Source of the DNA: Sediminibacterium sp. TEGAF015
Lineage (GTDB): Bacteria; Bacteroidota; Bacteroidia; Chitinophagales; Chitinophagaceae
Length of the DNA stretch: 64,000 bases
Reading direction: 5' to 3'
Assembly (NCBI RefSeq): GCF_025997995.1
Contig: NZ_AP026683.1
Location: 62,501-126,500, forward strand
Positions 35,100-43,967 of this stretch are shown piece by piece. The stretch's first letter is position 1. Each line of letters starts with the position of its first letter. Under the pieces are notes generated by a model. The model was not told the origin of the DNA, made no database searches, and worked only from the letters and a program-made list of their open reading frames with translations. A program made the position numbers and the translations under genes.

Positions 35100-36938
35100 A
35101 TGAAGACGGATAAAAATACGGTCATTGGGTTTGTATTGCTGGGTATTCTGATGTTTTTGTATTTCTGGTATACCAGTCAGCAGCAGAATGCCATCATTGA
35201 AATGAAAAAGAGAGAAGAGGACTCTTTGGCAAAGGTTGCAGCAGCCCGTATGAAGATGTTGGATACAGTAGCAATTAAAGTGGATTCCCTTAAAAGAGAT
35301 TCTGCTGTAAGAGTTGCCAGTGCAGGTAATTTTACAGATGCTGCTATTGGTCAGGAAACAGTGATTACACTAGAGAATGAAGTTGTAAAAGTTAATTTAA
35401 CCAATAAGGGAGCACAAATAAAATCAGTTGTGCTGAAGCAATACAAAGATGCCCAGCATCAGCCAGTTGTATTGTCTAATAAAAGCATACTTGCCTATGC
35501 CATTAATACTGCACCTGCTCAATCTGCTGGTATAGAGAATTTGTACTTTACCCCAGGTGAAATTGTAAAGAATTCAGATGGATCACAAACGCTGCAGTTT
35601 AAGCTTGCTTCTGTAAATGGTCAATCTGTTTTGCATACATTCACCCTTTCTCCCAACAGTTATAAAATTGGCTGGAAACTGGGAATGAACGGAGCGGCAC
35701 AATTATTAACCAACCAGCAACTGAATTTGAACTGGACAGTGGCAACAGAGCAAATGGAGCGTACCTCACAGTACGAGCGCCAGGTTTCCAATATTTGTTT
35801 TTCCGAGGACAATGAATTTGATTATATCTCATCCAATACAGATCATACATTTGAAAAGCCAGCTCAATGGGTATCGGTAGTTCAGCAGTTTTTCAATAGT
35901 ACATTGATTGCAGACAATTCATTTAACTCAGGAAGTATTAAGTGGGCAAGAGCCACAGATTCATCCAAGAATCTTGCTAATACAACAAGTTCATTGCAAG
36001 TAAAAGTACCCGCTGCTGCAACAGTTGAAATTCCATTTCATTTTTATGTAGGACCAAACGAATATGATATTCTTTCCAAACAGGCTCCTGAAATGGATAA
36101 GATTATTAATCTTGGTCGTGATATGTATTCATTTGTAAGACCTATCAACAAATACATTATCATGCCCGTATTTGATTTCTTTGCCTCTTTTGTAAAGAAT
36201 TACGGCTGGGTAATTTTCTTACTTACTTTATTTATCCGTCTGGTAACTGCTCCTTTAACTTACAGTAGTTATTTGAGCGGTGCTAAAATGAAGGCATTGC
36301 GTCCTGAGTTGGATGTATTGAAAAAGAAAATGGGTGATGATCAGCAAGGTTTTGCTATGGAGCAAATGAAGTTATTCAGAGAAGCAGGTGTAAATCCTTT
36401 GGGAGGATGTATTCCAGCTTTATTGCAGATTCCAATCTTCTTTGCTTTGTATAGTTTCTTTAATTCTCAGATAGCACTTAGAGGTCAGTCTTTCTTATGG
36501 AGTGCAGATTTATCCAGTTATGATTCAATTGCATCTCTCCCTTTTAGTATTCCTGCTTTTGGTAATCATGTAAGTTTATTTACCATAACAGCCGTGCTAA
36601 CCAGCTTCCTGATTTCTATTTATAATATGAGCATGACTCCTACACAGGATAATCCTGCATTGAAGTACATGCCATACATTTTCCCTTTTATGTTGCTGTT
36701 TATTTTTAACAGTCTGCCTTCTGCCTTAACTTGGTATTATACTGTGTCAAACGTAATAACTCTGCTATTGCAATTTGTGATTCAGAATTACATTATTGAT
36801 CACGATAAAATTCTTGCAAAGATTGAAGCCAAAAGAAAAGCGCCTAAATCTAAAAGTAAATGGCAGGAACGCTATGAACAGATGGTAGAAAGTCAGAAGA
36901 AATTACAGGAGCTGAAAAATAAGACTAATAAAAAATAA
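35100..36938 (+). CDS. yidC: Membrane protein insertase YidC
   Basis: A 612-residue YidC/Oxa1 insertase with an N-terminal signal-anchor helix (VIGFVLLGILMFLYFWYT), a large periplasmic beta-sandwich domain (about 85-340), and the conserved C-terminal five-helix core with NYGWVIFLLTLFIRLVTAPL, the positively charged groove and NPLGGCIPALLQIPIFFALY. A basic tail rich in K follows. It inserts membrane proteins alone or with SecYEG. The ATG at 35100 is chosen because the promoter box ends just before it and it opens the signal-anchor. An in-frame extension back to 34869 would cross the promoter and lie antisense to the DUF4407 gene. A GLPGLI protein gene follows after 4 nt. Confidence 0.96.
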   Translation: MKTDKNTVIGFVLLGILMFLYFWYTSQQQNAIIEMKKREEDSLAKVAAARMKMLDTVAIKVDSLKRDSAVRVASAGNFTDAAIGQETVITLENEVVKVNLTNKGAQIKSVVLKQYKDAQHQPVVLSNKSILAYAINTAPAQSAGIENLYFTPGEIVKNSDGSQTLQFKLASVNGQSVLHTFTLSPNSYKIGWKLGMNGAAQLLTNQQLNLNWTVATEQMERTSQYERQVSNICFSEDNEFDYISSNTDHTFEKPAQWVSVVQQFFNSTLIADNSFNSGSIKWARATDSSKNLANTTSSLQVKVPAAATVEIPFHFYVGPNEYDILSKQAPEMDKIINLGRDMYSFVRPINKYIIMPVFDFFASFVKNYGWVIFLLTLFIRLVTAPLTYSSYLSGAKMKALRPELDVLKKKMGDDQQGFAMEQMKLFREAGVNPLGGCIPALLQIPIFFALYSFFNSQIALRGQSFLWSADLSSYDSIASLPFSIPAFGNHVSLFTITAVLTSFLISIYNMSMTPTQDNPALKYMPYIFPFMLLFIFNSLPSALTWYYTVSNVITLLLQFVIQNYIIDHDKILAKIEAKRKAPKSKSKWQERYEQMVESQKKLQELKNKTNKK

Positions 36939-36942
36939 TACT

Positions 36943-37578
36943 ATGCGCTACTTATTGATTCTTGTGTATTTTGGTGTAGTAAGTAGCGCATTTTCACAAA
37001 CCCGTGTAGTGGCTGAATGTACAGTTACCTACGCTATTACAGTAAATAACGAATCTGCCTTTGATAAAGATGCGCTAGCATTATTGAAGCAGAGTGTTAA
37101 GACAGTGTATATTAAAGGCAATCATAGTCGCTCCGATCTTATTAGTCCTTCTTTTTCTCAGTCATTAATTTACAACAAGGCTTCAGGTGAAGCGGCCATA
37201 CTTAGGGAAATAGGGGCGAACAAATTTTTGACCAAGATGAATGCGTCACAATGGATTCAACAGAATGATAAGTTTGCTGATGCAACTATTCAATACACAG
37301 AGGAGCGTAAAGCTATTCTGGGTTATGATTGCAAAAAAGCCATTATACAATTAAAAGACGGCAGTACATTCTCTGTTTTTTATGCCTCCAATATTGTTCC
37401 CTCAGTAAAAGAATTTGAATATCAATTCAAGGATATACCTGGTTTTGTTCTAGAGTATGAAGCAAGAGACGGATATACCCAGAAAATAATTTATACTGCT
37501 ACCAATGTTAATCTGAATCCAGTGCCAGGGGGGAGATTTGATATTCCAACAACGGGGTATCGTTTATTGAATCAATAA
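36943..37578 (+). CDS. GLPGLI-family-like exported protein
   Basis: A 211-residue exported protein with a signal peptide (YLLILVYFGVVSSAFSQ, to about 19). The body follows the Bacteroidota GLPGLI family: an early V-x-Y strand, ERKAILGYDCKKAIIQLKDG in the middle, then FYASNIVPSVKEF and DIPGFVLEYEA, where the family has the G-L-P-G-L-I motif (here D-I-P-G-F-V). Function of the family is unknown. Members are predicted to be periplasmic or outer-surface proteins. It lies 4 nt after yidC and is probably co-transcribed, which could mean an envelope-biogenesis link. Its stop is 1 nt from the convergent gene. Confidence 0.82.
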   Translation: MRYLLILVYFGVVSSAFSQTRVVAECTVTYAITVNNESAFDKDALALLKQSVKTVYIKGNHSRSDLISPSFSQSLIYNKASGEAAILREIGANKFLTKMNASQWIQQNDKFADATIQYTEERKAILGYDCKKAIIQLKDGSTFSVFYASNIVPSVKEFEYQFKDIPGFVLEYEARDGYTQKIIYTATNVNLNPVPGGRFDIPTTGYRLLNQ

Positions 37579-37579
37579 A

Positions 37580-37927
37580 CTAGTTGCGATTTTCAGGCAC
37601 TTTGAATTTAGGTACTTTCACTTTAATCTTATAAGGATAGATATAAGTAGTGTTCCCGTTATTGTATTGCAACAGACTATTTGTTTCTGAATTCGCATTC
37701 ATTAAACTACTGCTGTTATTTGAAAGTGTTAAGCCTTTGTAATTAAGATTGGATTTGATGGCAGATAAGGAAAGCCCTTTTTTAGAATATTTATTCAGAC
37801 TGTTCAAAGTGAACTTGCTGTTCTTGGCTTTTTCATCCACAATTCCTGTAAATGCAACCGCAGCAATTACCAGGTGCAGGCAGACAGCCAACATCAAGGT
37901 AACTTTTTGAACGGATTTGATTTGCAT
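37580..37927 (-). CDS. Hypothetical exported protein
   Basis: A 115-residue protein that I do not recognise. The N terminus (VTLMLAVCLHLVIAAVAF, about 8-25) is a likely signal or anchor helix. The rest is short, polar and rich in S, N and K (KKGLSLSAIKSNLNYKGLTL), ending in a basic KIKVKVPKFKVPENRN tail. No domain is visible. The ATG at 37927 is used, and a start 6 nt upstream is equally possible. It converges on the GLPGLI gene with a 1-nt gap and has no obvious operon partner. Confidence 0.55.
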   Translation of the reverse strand: MQIKSVQKVTLMLAVCLHLVIAAVAFTGIVDEKAKNSKFTLNSLNKYSKKGLSLSAIKSNLNYKGLTLSNNSSSLMNANSETNSLLQYNNGNTTYIYPYKIKVKVPKFKVPENRN

Positions 37928-38065
37928 TAACATATGGCAAAGGTAGGATATATCCTAAATATTTTAACGAATTATTTTTATTAACAAACGTTAATAAGGG
38001 CCAAAAAGTTTGGTTTTAACAAAAAAAAGTACAAATTATTGTCTAAATTAGGTAAACCTTCACCC

Positions 38066-39487
38066 ATGAGTAACAATCCGTATCGCGAAGACAGGGAAGC
38101 ATTGAAAGAGTTGATTATTCAATATCAGCATCTTAAACATGGTAGAAGTCACCCATATTTAGAAGAAGAGGCGTTTGAACGCATCATTGATTATTATGAT
38201 GAAAAGGACGATTTGCCGGAAGCGATGGAGGCAGCAGACCTTGGTTTGGAACAGTTCCCTTATTCAGCGAGTCTGATGATAAAGAAGGCAGATTTGTTGT
38301 TGGCAACCCGAAAATACAAGGAAGCACTCAGTTTATTAGAAACAGCAGCCCTTTTTGACAGCACAGATCTGAATCTGTTTATCTTAAAGACAGATGCCTA
38401 CCTAGCTTTGGATCAACCGGCCAAAGCAGCCGAGTTACTAGAATCAGCATTACAGTTATTTGAAGGGGAAGAAAGACTTGACTTATTGTTTGAATTGGCA
38501 GATGTTTATGATGATTATGAAGAATTTGATAAGGTTTTTGATTGTCTTCAACTTATTTTAGAACAGGATCCCAATAACGAAGAAGCATTGTATAAAATCT
38601 GTTTCTGGACAGATTTTACGGGAAGGAATGAAGAAAGCATCAAATTACATCAGACCATTATTGAAGAAAATCCCTTCAGTGAACTTGCTTGGTTTAACCT
38701 GGCAGCGGCCTTTCAGGGGTTAAAGCTCTACGAAAAAGCCATTGATGCCTATCAGTATGCTGTAGCAATTGATGAGAAATTTGACTATGCATACCGGAAT
38801 ATGGGGGATGCTTTTCTTCGCTTGCGCAAATACAAGGAGGCCATTGAAGTTCTGGAAAAAGTCTTAGAATTAAGCCGCCCCGAAGATGTAATTTATGAAG
38901 CCATTGGTCATTGTTATCATCGCATGGGTAAATATGCACAGGCAAGGTTTAATTATAAAAAAGCTGTTCACCTGAATGCGGGAGACAGTAAACTCCACTA
39001 CAAAATTGCAGTAACCTATATGCTGGAAGAGCAGTGGCAGGCCGCGGCAAAACAACTGGAGAATGCCATGCGCATGAACCGAACCCTTCCTGAATACAAT
39101 CTCGCGATGGGAGAGTGCATGATGAATCTGGGTAAATTCAAAGATGCCATCATTTATTTTGGGACTGCTGTTAAGCACAAGAGTAAGTCTGTTGCGGGCT
39201 GGGAAGCTTTACTCAGGTGTCTGATTAATGCGGACATGATGGAAGAAGCTTATGAACAATGCATTGCTGCGTTTATGGCCACCGGAGAAAAACCTGTCTT
39301 TTATTATTATGCAACAGCCATTTTACTCGAGTTGGGAAGAACCAAGGAAGCATTGCTAAAACTGGAAGCTGGCATGGAGAAATCCCCCAAACTGCTCAAA
39401 AAGTTACTGGAATTAAATCCTTCTGTATTACAAAACAACCAGATTGTAGACATTGTAGCCAGGTACAAGAAAGGAAAGAAAATATAA
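38066..39487 (+). CDS. Tetratricopeptide repeat protein
   Basis: A 473-residue soluble protein built of about ten TPR units. Examples are AWFNLAAAFQGLKLYEKAID and YRNMGDAFLRLRKYKEAIEV, each with the A-x-x-x-L and G/A-x-x-x-x-x-x-Y spacing. There is no signal peptide. It should act as a cytoplasmic protein-protein scaffold. The ATG at 38066 is preferred to a TTG 27 nt upstream. The next gene (phosphosulfolactate synthase-like) starts 34 nt after the stop, and aroE follows that, so the three may form one unit, though a -7-like TATTTTTG (39493-39500) could start a separate transcript. Confidence 0.9.
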   Translation: MSNNPYREDREALKELIIQYQHLKHGRSHPYLEEEAFERIIDYYDEKDDLPEAMEAADLGLEQFPYSASLMIKKADLLLATRKYKEALSLLETAALFDSTDLNLFILKTDAYLALDQPAKAAELLESALQLFEGEERLDLLFELADVYDDYEEFDKVFDCLQLILEQDPNNEEALYKICFWTDFTGRNEESIKLHQTIIEENPFSELAWFNLAAAFQGLKLYEKAIDAYQYAVAIDEKFDYAYRNMGDAFLRLRKYKEAIEVLEKVLELSRPEDVIYEAIGHCYHRMGKYAQARFNYKKAVHLNAGDSKLHYKIAVTYMLEEQWQAAAKQLENAMRMNRTLPEYNLAMGECMMNLGKFKDAIIYFGTAVKHKSKSVAGWEALLRCLINADMMEEAYEQCIAAFMATGEKPVFYYYATAILLELGRTKEALLKLEAGMEKSPKLLKKLLELNPSVLQNNQIVDIVARYKKGKKI

Positions 39488-39492
39488 ATATG

Positions 39493-39500
39493 TATTTTTG
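39493..39500 (+). promoter_or_regulatory. Possible -7 element between the TPR gene and comA
   Basis: TATTTTTG fits TAnnTTTG and lies 21 nt before the comA-like ATG. The -33 position would fall inside the TPR gene and no clear TTTG is there. Confidence 0.35.
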
Positions 39501-39521
39501 TTGTTCAACAATGATCTCCGA

Positions 39522-40286
39522 ATGAACTACAGACTTACACAAATTCCAGAACGCACAAAGCAACCCAGAACTTCAGGCTTAACCATGGTGATGGATAAAG
39601 GGTTAAGCATCAATCAGGTTAAAGATTTTTTAAGTGTAGCTGGTCCTCATGTAGACATTGTTAAGCTTGGATTTGGAACCTCATTTGTTACGCCTAACCT
39701 AAAGGAAAAATTAGCCGTTTACCGAGAAGCCAATATGCCTGTTTATTTTGGCGGGACCTTGTTCGAAGCATTCTTAATTAGGAATCAGTTTGATGATTAT
39801 GTAGAAATATGTAAAGAATATGGAGTTAGCTATATTGAAGTGTCGGATGGTTCCATTACCATTCCTCATGCCGAGAAATGCGGATATATTGAAAAGTTAA
39901 CTCAATATGCTACTGTATTGAGTGAAGTGGGCAGCAAGGATGCTGCTCATATTATTCCTCCTTATAAATGGATTGAATTAATGCGTGCTGAATTGGAAGC
40001 AGGTTCTTCTTACGTAATTGCGGAAGCGCGTGAAGCAGGTAATGTAGGCATCTACAGAGGAAGTGGTGAAGTTAGAGAGGGGTTGGTACAGGAAATTCTT
40101 ACCCAGATACCTGCCGATAAAATAATCTGGGAAGCGCCACAAAAAGCACAGCAATTGTATTTCCTTGAGTTAATTGGCTGCAATGTAAATCTGGGTAATA
40201 TAGCACCCAATGAAGTTTTGCCGTTGGAAGCCATGCGTATTGGCCTGAGAGGGGATACATTTCATCTTTACCTGGACAAAGCCTAG
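39522..40286 (+). CDS. Phosphosulfolactate synthase-like protein (ComA family)
   Basis: A 254-residue TIM-barrel protein of the ComA family, which adds sulfite to phosphoenolpyruvate to give phosphosulfolactate. Family landmarks in order are GLTMVMDKGLS, VDIVKLGFGTSFV, VYFGGTLFEAFLI, SYIEVSDGSITIP, VIAEAREAGNVGIY, IIWEAPQKAQQ and LGNIAPNEVLPLEAMRIGLR. In methanogens it begins coenzyme M synthesis. In Bacteroidota it may supply sulfolactate or cysteate for sulfonolipids (inference). The ATG at 39522 is used over an in-frame start 24 nt upstream. aroE starts 1 nt after the stop, so the two genes are tightly linked. Related plant proteins lack the proven activity, so function is probable rather than certain. 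Confidence 0.85.
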   Translation: MNYRLTQIPERTKQPRTSGLTMVMDKGLSINQVKDFLSVAGPHVDIVKLGFGTSFVTPNLKEKLAVYREANMPVYFGGTLFEAFLIRNQFDDYVEICKEYGVSYIEVSDGSITIPHAEKCGYIEKLTQYATVLSEVGSKDAAHIIPPYKWIELMRAELEAGSSYVIAEAREAGNVGIYRGSGEVREGLVQEILTQIPADKIIWEAPQKAQQLYFLELIGCNVNLGNIAPNEVLPLEAMRIGLRGDTFHLYLDKA

Positions 40287-40287
40287 T

Positions 40288-41019
40288 ATGCAACTTTATG
40301 GATTATTGGGATATCCGTTAACCCATTCATTTTCGCAGCGTTATTTTACGGAGAAATTCAGTCAATTGGGATTGACAGCATTTTATTATCAGAATTTTGC
40401 TATTCCATCCATTGAGCAGTTCCCTCAGTTGTTAGTAGACAACCCTTTTTTAAATGGATTCAATGTAACCATTCCTTATAAAAAACAAATCATTCCTTTC
40501 TTACATGAAATGAACGAAGCAGTTAGGGAAATGGGTGCTTGTAATTGTGTGCATATTAAAAATGGGAAACTTAATGGATTTAATACAGATATCATTGGTT
40601 TTGAACAATCCCTGCTGCCTTTTTTAAAACCGTCTCATACCAATGCTTTGATTCTGGGTACAGGGGGAGCGGCTGCAGCAGTAGCTTATGTACTGCGAAA
40701 GCTTCAGATCTCCTACTTGTTTGTTTCCAGAAATACGGATAACCAAACCATTCAATACAACCAGGTAGATGCAGAACTTCTAAAAAAATATACCTTAATC
40801 ATTAATACCAGTCCTGTTGGTCAATTTCCTGATATAGCTGCTGCGCCAGCTATTCCATATAAAGCTTTGGGACTCCATCACCATTTATTTGATTTGATTT
40901 ACAATCCAGAAACAACCCGGTTTATGGAGTTGGGGATGCAACAAGGGGCTACTGTGCAGAATGGCTATGAAATGCTTGTATTACAGGCTGAAGAAAGTTG
41001 GCGTATTTGGAATAGTTAG
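40288..41019 (+). CDS. aroE: Shikimate dehydrogenase
   Basis: A 243-residue enzyme reducing 3-dehydroshikimate to shikimate with NADPH in aromatic amino acid synthesis. The substrate site has YGLLGYPLTHSFSQRYF near the N terminus with the S-x-S-like pair, catalytic K65 in NVTIPYKKQI, and D101 in GFNTDIIGF. The NADP-binding glycine loop is LGTGGAAAAV (124-133). It is slightly shorter than E. coli AroE (272) but has all key residues. It is separated from the comA-like gene by 1 nt and is the last gene of that unit. Confidence 0.94.
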   Translation: MQLYGLLGYPLTHSFSQRYFTEKFSQLGLTAFYYQNFAIPSIEQFPQLLVDNPFLNGFNVTIPYKKQIIPFLHEMNEAVREMGACNCVHIKNGKLNGFNTDIIGFEQSLLPFLKPSHTNALILGTGGAAAAVAYVLRKLQISYLFVSRNTDNQTIQYNQVDAELLKKYTLIINTSPVGQFPDIAAAPAIPYKALGLHHHLFDLIYNPETTRFMELGMQQGATVQNGYEMLVLQAEESWRIWNS

Positions 41020-41049
41020 TAAAACATTGGATAATTGCATTCTATCGCT

Positions 41050-41478
41050 TTAATGTAAAACAGCGATGATTTTATCGGTCATCGAAACTTTTTTGCCAAT
41101 TTGGTAATCAAAAAGCATCATGCCTGTTTTAGCTCTCACTGCCAAAATTTCTTCCCCGTTTTTTTGAATGGTTACTTTGTAATACAGGTCAAATCCCATT
41201 TTATCAAAGTCAGTTGCAACGATTTCAATCTTTATTTGATCTAGATGGTTCATTTCTTTTTTGTATTCCACCATTGCATCAGCCATAATCAATCCATAAC
41301 TTTCAACCTGTAATTCAGCATAACCACGGGATTGTAAAAATTGTTGTCTTGCTTCCTGCAACAGAGATAAGACAGTATCATTTCCTACGTGTCCGCCATA
41401 GTTTAAGTCGGTCACTCTGATTTGAAGATGAGTGGAGAAGCTGAAATGTTCTGGCAAATTAATTTTGATGCGATTCAT
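41050..41478 (-). CDS. Acyl-CoA thioesterase, 4HBT hotdog fold
   Basis: A 142-residue single hotdog-domain protein of the 4-hydroxybenzoyl-CoA thioesterase type. It has the YGGHVGNDTVLSLLQEARQQF active-site helix, where a Asp/Asn and a Glu follow the H-x-N/D pattern, and the MADAMVEYKKEMNHLDQIKIE strand pair. It hydrolyses acyl-CoA thioesters, substrate unknown. The ATG at 41478 is preferred to a TTG 6 nt upstream. It is the last gene of a compact three-gene minus-strand unit with rdgB (6-nt gap) and the hypothetical gene at 42082. Confidence 0.85.
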   Translation of the reverse strand: MNRIKINLPEHFSFSTHLQIRVTDLNYGGHVGNDTVLSLLQEARQQFLQSRGYAELQVESYGLIMADAMVEYKKEMNHLDQIKIEIVATDFDKMGFDLYYKVTIQKNGEEILAVRAKTGMMLFDYQIGKKVSMTDKIIAVLH

Positions 41479-41484
41479 ATACAA

Positions 41485-42075
41485 TTAGATGATTCCATTT
41501 TTATGGAAAAAATTAAGCAACTGTTGCATGGCTTTTTTTCTGTGACTGTATTGGTTTTTTTCGTCCATGTTCATTTCTGCAAATGTTTTATCTGAGCCAT
41601 CCGGAATAAAAACCGGGTCGTATCCAAATCCCGATAAGCCTTTGGCCTGATGGGTAATTTGGCCCTTACAGATTCCTTCAAACAGGTATTGCTGGTTGTT
41701 CCAGATTAAAGAAATAACAGTCCGGAATTGTGCAGATTTATTGGTGTGGGGTAACAGATTGTTCAAAAGTAAATCAATGTTCATCTGAAAGTCTCTGTTA
41801 TCTCCGGCATATCTAGCACTCTTAACACCAGGTGCACCATTGAGTGCTTCTACTTCCAATCCGGTGTCTTCACTAAAACAATTTTTACCCGTTAACTGGT
41901 GAATAACATTTGATTTTTCACTGGCGTTATCTTCAAGGGTTTCATGCGGCTCCGGTATGTCAATGAGAATCCCGGCTTCTTCCAAAGACAGAATATTCAG
42001 CTGATTGCCGGTAACTGCTTTTATCTCTTTTACTTTATTTGCATTGTTGGTTGCAAAAATTATTTCAGTAGGCAT
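41485..42075 (-). CDS. rdgB: XTP/dITP diphosphatase (RdgB/HAM1)
   Basis: A 196-residue house-cleaning nucleotide pyrophosphatase that removes dITP, XTP and ITP so that they are not incorporated into DNA. The family motifs are FATNNANKVKEI (7-18), SEDTGLEVEALNGAPGVKSA with the catalytic Asp/Glu region, SGFGYDPVFIPDG and KNQYSHRKKAM near the C terminus. Length is normal. It is the middle gene of a unit with 6-nt gaps on both sides, between the hypothetical gene upstream and the thioesterase downstream. Confidence 0.96.
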   Translation of the reverse strand: MPTEIIFATNNANKVKEIKAVTGNQLNILSLEEAGILIDIPEPHETLEDNASEKSNVIHQLTGKNCFSEDTGLEVEALNGAPGVKSARYAGDNRDFQMNIDLLLNNLLPHTNKSAQFRTVISLIWNNQQYLFEGICKGQITHQAKGLSGFGYDPVFIPDGSDKTFAEMNMDEKNQYSHRKKAMQQLLNFFHKNGII

Positions 42076-42081
42076 AGTTGG

Positions 42082-42714
42082 TTAAATATTGAAAAGCGTT
42101 TTTAAACTAACCCAAAGTTTTGTTTTCTCTAATTTGGATTTAGCGCTGTCTGCGGTAAAACTGGCAAATACAGGGGCAGCCAGAAATTTACACTGATCGT
42201 ATTGCTGAATCTGATAATCGGGTATAATAAAGGGAAGTTGAATATCACTTGTTTTAACACCAAAGAAAATACAGGTAGAAGGAGATAATTCTTTTTTGAT
42301 TTCCGGATACAGAGCAAGGTATCGTGCAGTGTTGATTACTGCAACATCTCCCATATTTAATTTACAGGCGCCCAGTATTTTGGTTAGAAAATCCAGATTG
42401 GCGTCATTCAAGAAAACTGCATCTAGTTCCTGAACCAGAATGGTTATTTTTTTCGCATTTTTACCCAGGTACCAGTTTTCAGGTCTTTCTTTTAGCGGCA
42501 ATTGTTGCGTTGGTACAGATAGTTCATCTGTTAAAGTTGTGGAAATATTAGGACTGATTTCTACTGGATCGCTTGTAGCTTTTTCCTCTTTCGTTATCTC
42601 TGTGAAAGCTGACTGGTTCTGCTCTGGTTGGGGTTTTGCGGAGTCCGTATCAACAATAACCAGACTGTTTGGATATAGTTGCGCCAGCACAAAATCGGGT
42701 AAGTGTTCAGCCAT
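42082..42714 (-). CDS. Hypothetical protein, possible HolD-like (DNA polymerase III psi) fold
   Basis: A 210-residue soluble protein not recognised by a named family. Residues 1-70 are low-complexity and acidic. From about 80 to 210 there is an ordered domain: KKITILVQELDAVFLNDANL, then FLTKILGACKLNMGDVAVIN, a CIFFGVKTSD strand and a C-terminal KLEKTKLWVSLKTLF helix. This order resembles E. coli HolD (psi), where a beta strand, the KIL-type helix and an LWQQI helix occur in the same sequence. This is remote and by eye only. It is the first gene of the rdgB unit, which is consistent with a replication or nucleotide-pool role but does not prove it. Confidence 0.6.
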   Translation of the reverse strand: MAEHLPDFVLAQLYPNSLVIVDTDSAKPQPEQNQSAFTEITKEEKATSDPVEISPNISTTLTDELSVPTQQLPLKERPENWYLGKNAKKITILVQELDAVFLNDANLDFLTKILGACKLNMGDVAVINTARYLALYPEIKKELSPSTCIFFGVKTSDIQLPFIIPDYQIQQYDQCKFLAAPVFASFTADSAKSKLEKTKLWVSLKTLFNI

Positions 42715-42738
42715 GGTTACGCTGTTTGAATATTAACA

Positions 42739-42770
42739 TTTGTTAGTTTTTTATTTTTTTTGTTTCTTTG
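42739..42770 (+). promoter_or_regulatory. Possible promoter of ilvE
   Basis: TTTG (42739-42742), 20-nt spacer, TTTCTTTG (42763-42770), with T in place of A in the -7 box. It lies 17 nt before the ilvE ATG. Confidence 0.45.
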
Positions 42771-42786
42771 CGCCAAATATAAAACT

Positions 42787-43851
42787 ATGAACGCAGTACT
42801 GGACATAAACATTAAGAGAACCGAAAAGTCTAAGTTGGATACGATCAGTTTGGAAAATATTCCTTTCGGCAGGGTGTTTACCGATCATATGTTGGTTGCT
42901 GATTACAGTAATGGAGTGTGGAAGAATGTTGAAATAAGACCTTACGAAGCTTTGTCAATGGATCCTTCGTTGGCTGCCATACATTATGGTCAGTCTATTT
43001 TTGAGGGGATTAAAGCTTATAAAAATGAAGCAGGGGAAGCTGCTATTTTCAGACCGTATGAAAATTTCAAGCGTTTCAACATATCTGCAACCAGAATGCA
43101 AATGCCAACCGTTCCTGAAGAAATTTTTATTGATGGAATGAAGGAGCTAGTAAAGTTGGATCGAAACTGGATTCCATCCATGCCAGATCATTCTCTTTAT
43201 ATCAGACCTTTTATGTTTGCTTCTGATGCAGTGTTGGGAGTGAAACCTTCGGATTCTTATAAGTTTATGATTATCCTGAGCCCTACTGGTCCGTATTTCA
43301 GTACGCCCATGCGTATTTTTGTGGAAGAAAAATATACACGTGCAGTAACAGGTGGAGTAGGATTCTCCAAGAATGCTGGTAACTATGGATCCAGCATGTA
43401 TCCAACCAATCTAGCAAAAGAAATGGGATATGATCAGGTACTATGGACTGATGCTTTTGAACATAAGTATTTGCAAGAAGTGGGTATGATGAATGTATTT
43501 TTCATAATTGGTAATCAGGCTATAACTCCATCTTTGGAAGAGGGAACTATTTTGGCTGGTATTACCAGAATGAGTGCCCTTACTATATTGGAAGAGATGG
43601 GACTGGAAGTGGTAGAAAGAAAAATCACCATTGACGAATTGATGGAAGCTTATAAAGCCGGTCAGTTAAGAGAAGTATTTGGTGCAGGAACAGCGGCAAC
43701 CATTTCTTTGATAAAAGAGCTTCGTTATAAAGATGAATCCATGTTCTTTGATACGGAAAAATGGACGATTGCTCCAACATTGAAACAGCGATTAAATGAA
43801 ATCCGTCAGGGAAAAACAGAAGATAAATACGGATGGATGCTACCAGTTTAA
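42787..43851 (+). CDS. ilvE: Branched-chain amino acid aminotransferase
   Basis: A 354-residue fold-type IV PLP aminotransferase of the large (type 2) form, for the last step of Val, Leu and Ile synthesis or the first step of their breakdown. Landmarks are HYGQSIFEGIKAYKNEAG, FRPYENFKRFN, and KNAGNYGSSMYPTNLAKEMG with the PLP-binding lysine region. EVGMMNVFFIIG and a final VFGAGTAATISLI follow. The ATG at 42787 is preferred over a start 27 nt upstream because the -7 box lies between them. It is monocistronic with a strong terminator downstream, where it converges with a large T9SS gene. Confidence 0.95.
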   Translation: MNAVLDINIKRTEKSKLDTISLENIPFGRVFTDHMLVADYSNGVWKNVEIRPYEALSMDPSLAAIHYGQSIFEGIKAYKNEAGEAAIFRPYENFKRFNISATRMQMPTVPEEIFIDGMKELVKLDRNWIPSMPDHSLYIRPFMFASDAVLGVKPSDSYKFMIILSPTGPYFSTPMRIFVEEKYTRAVTGGVGFSKNAGNYGSSMYPTNLAKEMGYDQVLWTDAFEHKYLQEVGMMNVFFIIGNQAITPSLEEGTILAGITRMSALTILEEMGLEVVERKITIDELMEAYKAGQLREVFGAGTAATISLIKELRYKDESMFFDTEKWTIAPTLKQRLNEIRQGKTEDKYGWMLPV

Positions 43852-43877
43852 TTTTGTTACAGGAGAGATAAAAACTG

Positions 43878-43906
43878 AAAGCCCCGGAATTTCCCGGGGC
43901 TTTTTT
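43878..43906. terminator. Bidirectional terminator after ilvE
   Basis: AAAGCCCCGG pairs with CCGGGGCTTT (43878-43887 with 43894-43903) with a 6-nt loop and a T tract. It lies between ilvE and the convergent T9SS protein gene. Confidence 0.92.
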
Positions 43907-43967
43907 ATGCATGATCGTTTTTGAAAATGACAAGGTTTTGATTTTTTACATATCGCCTGCACCTGAT

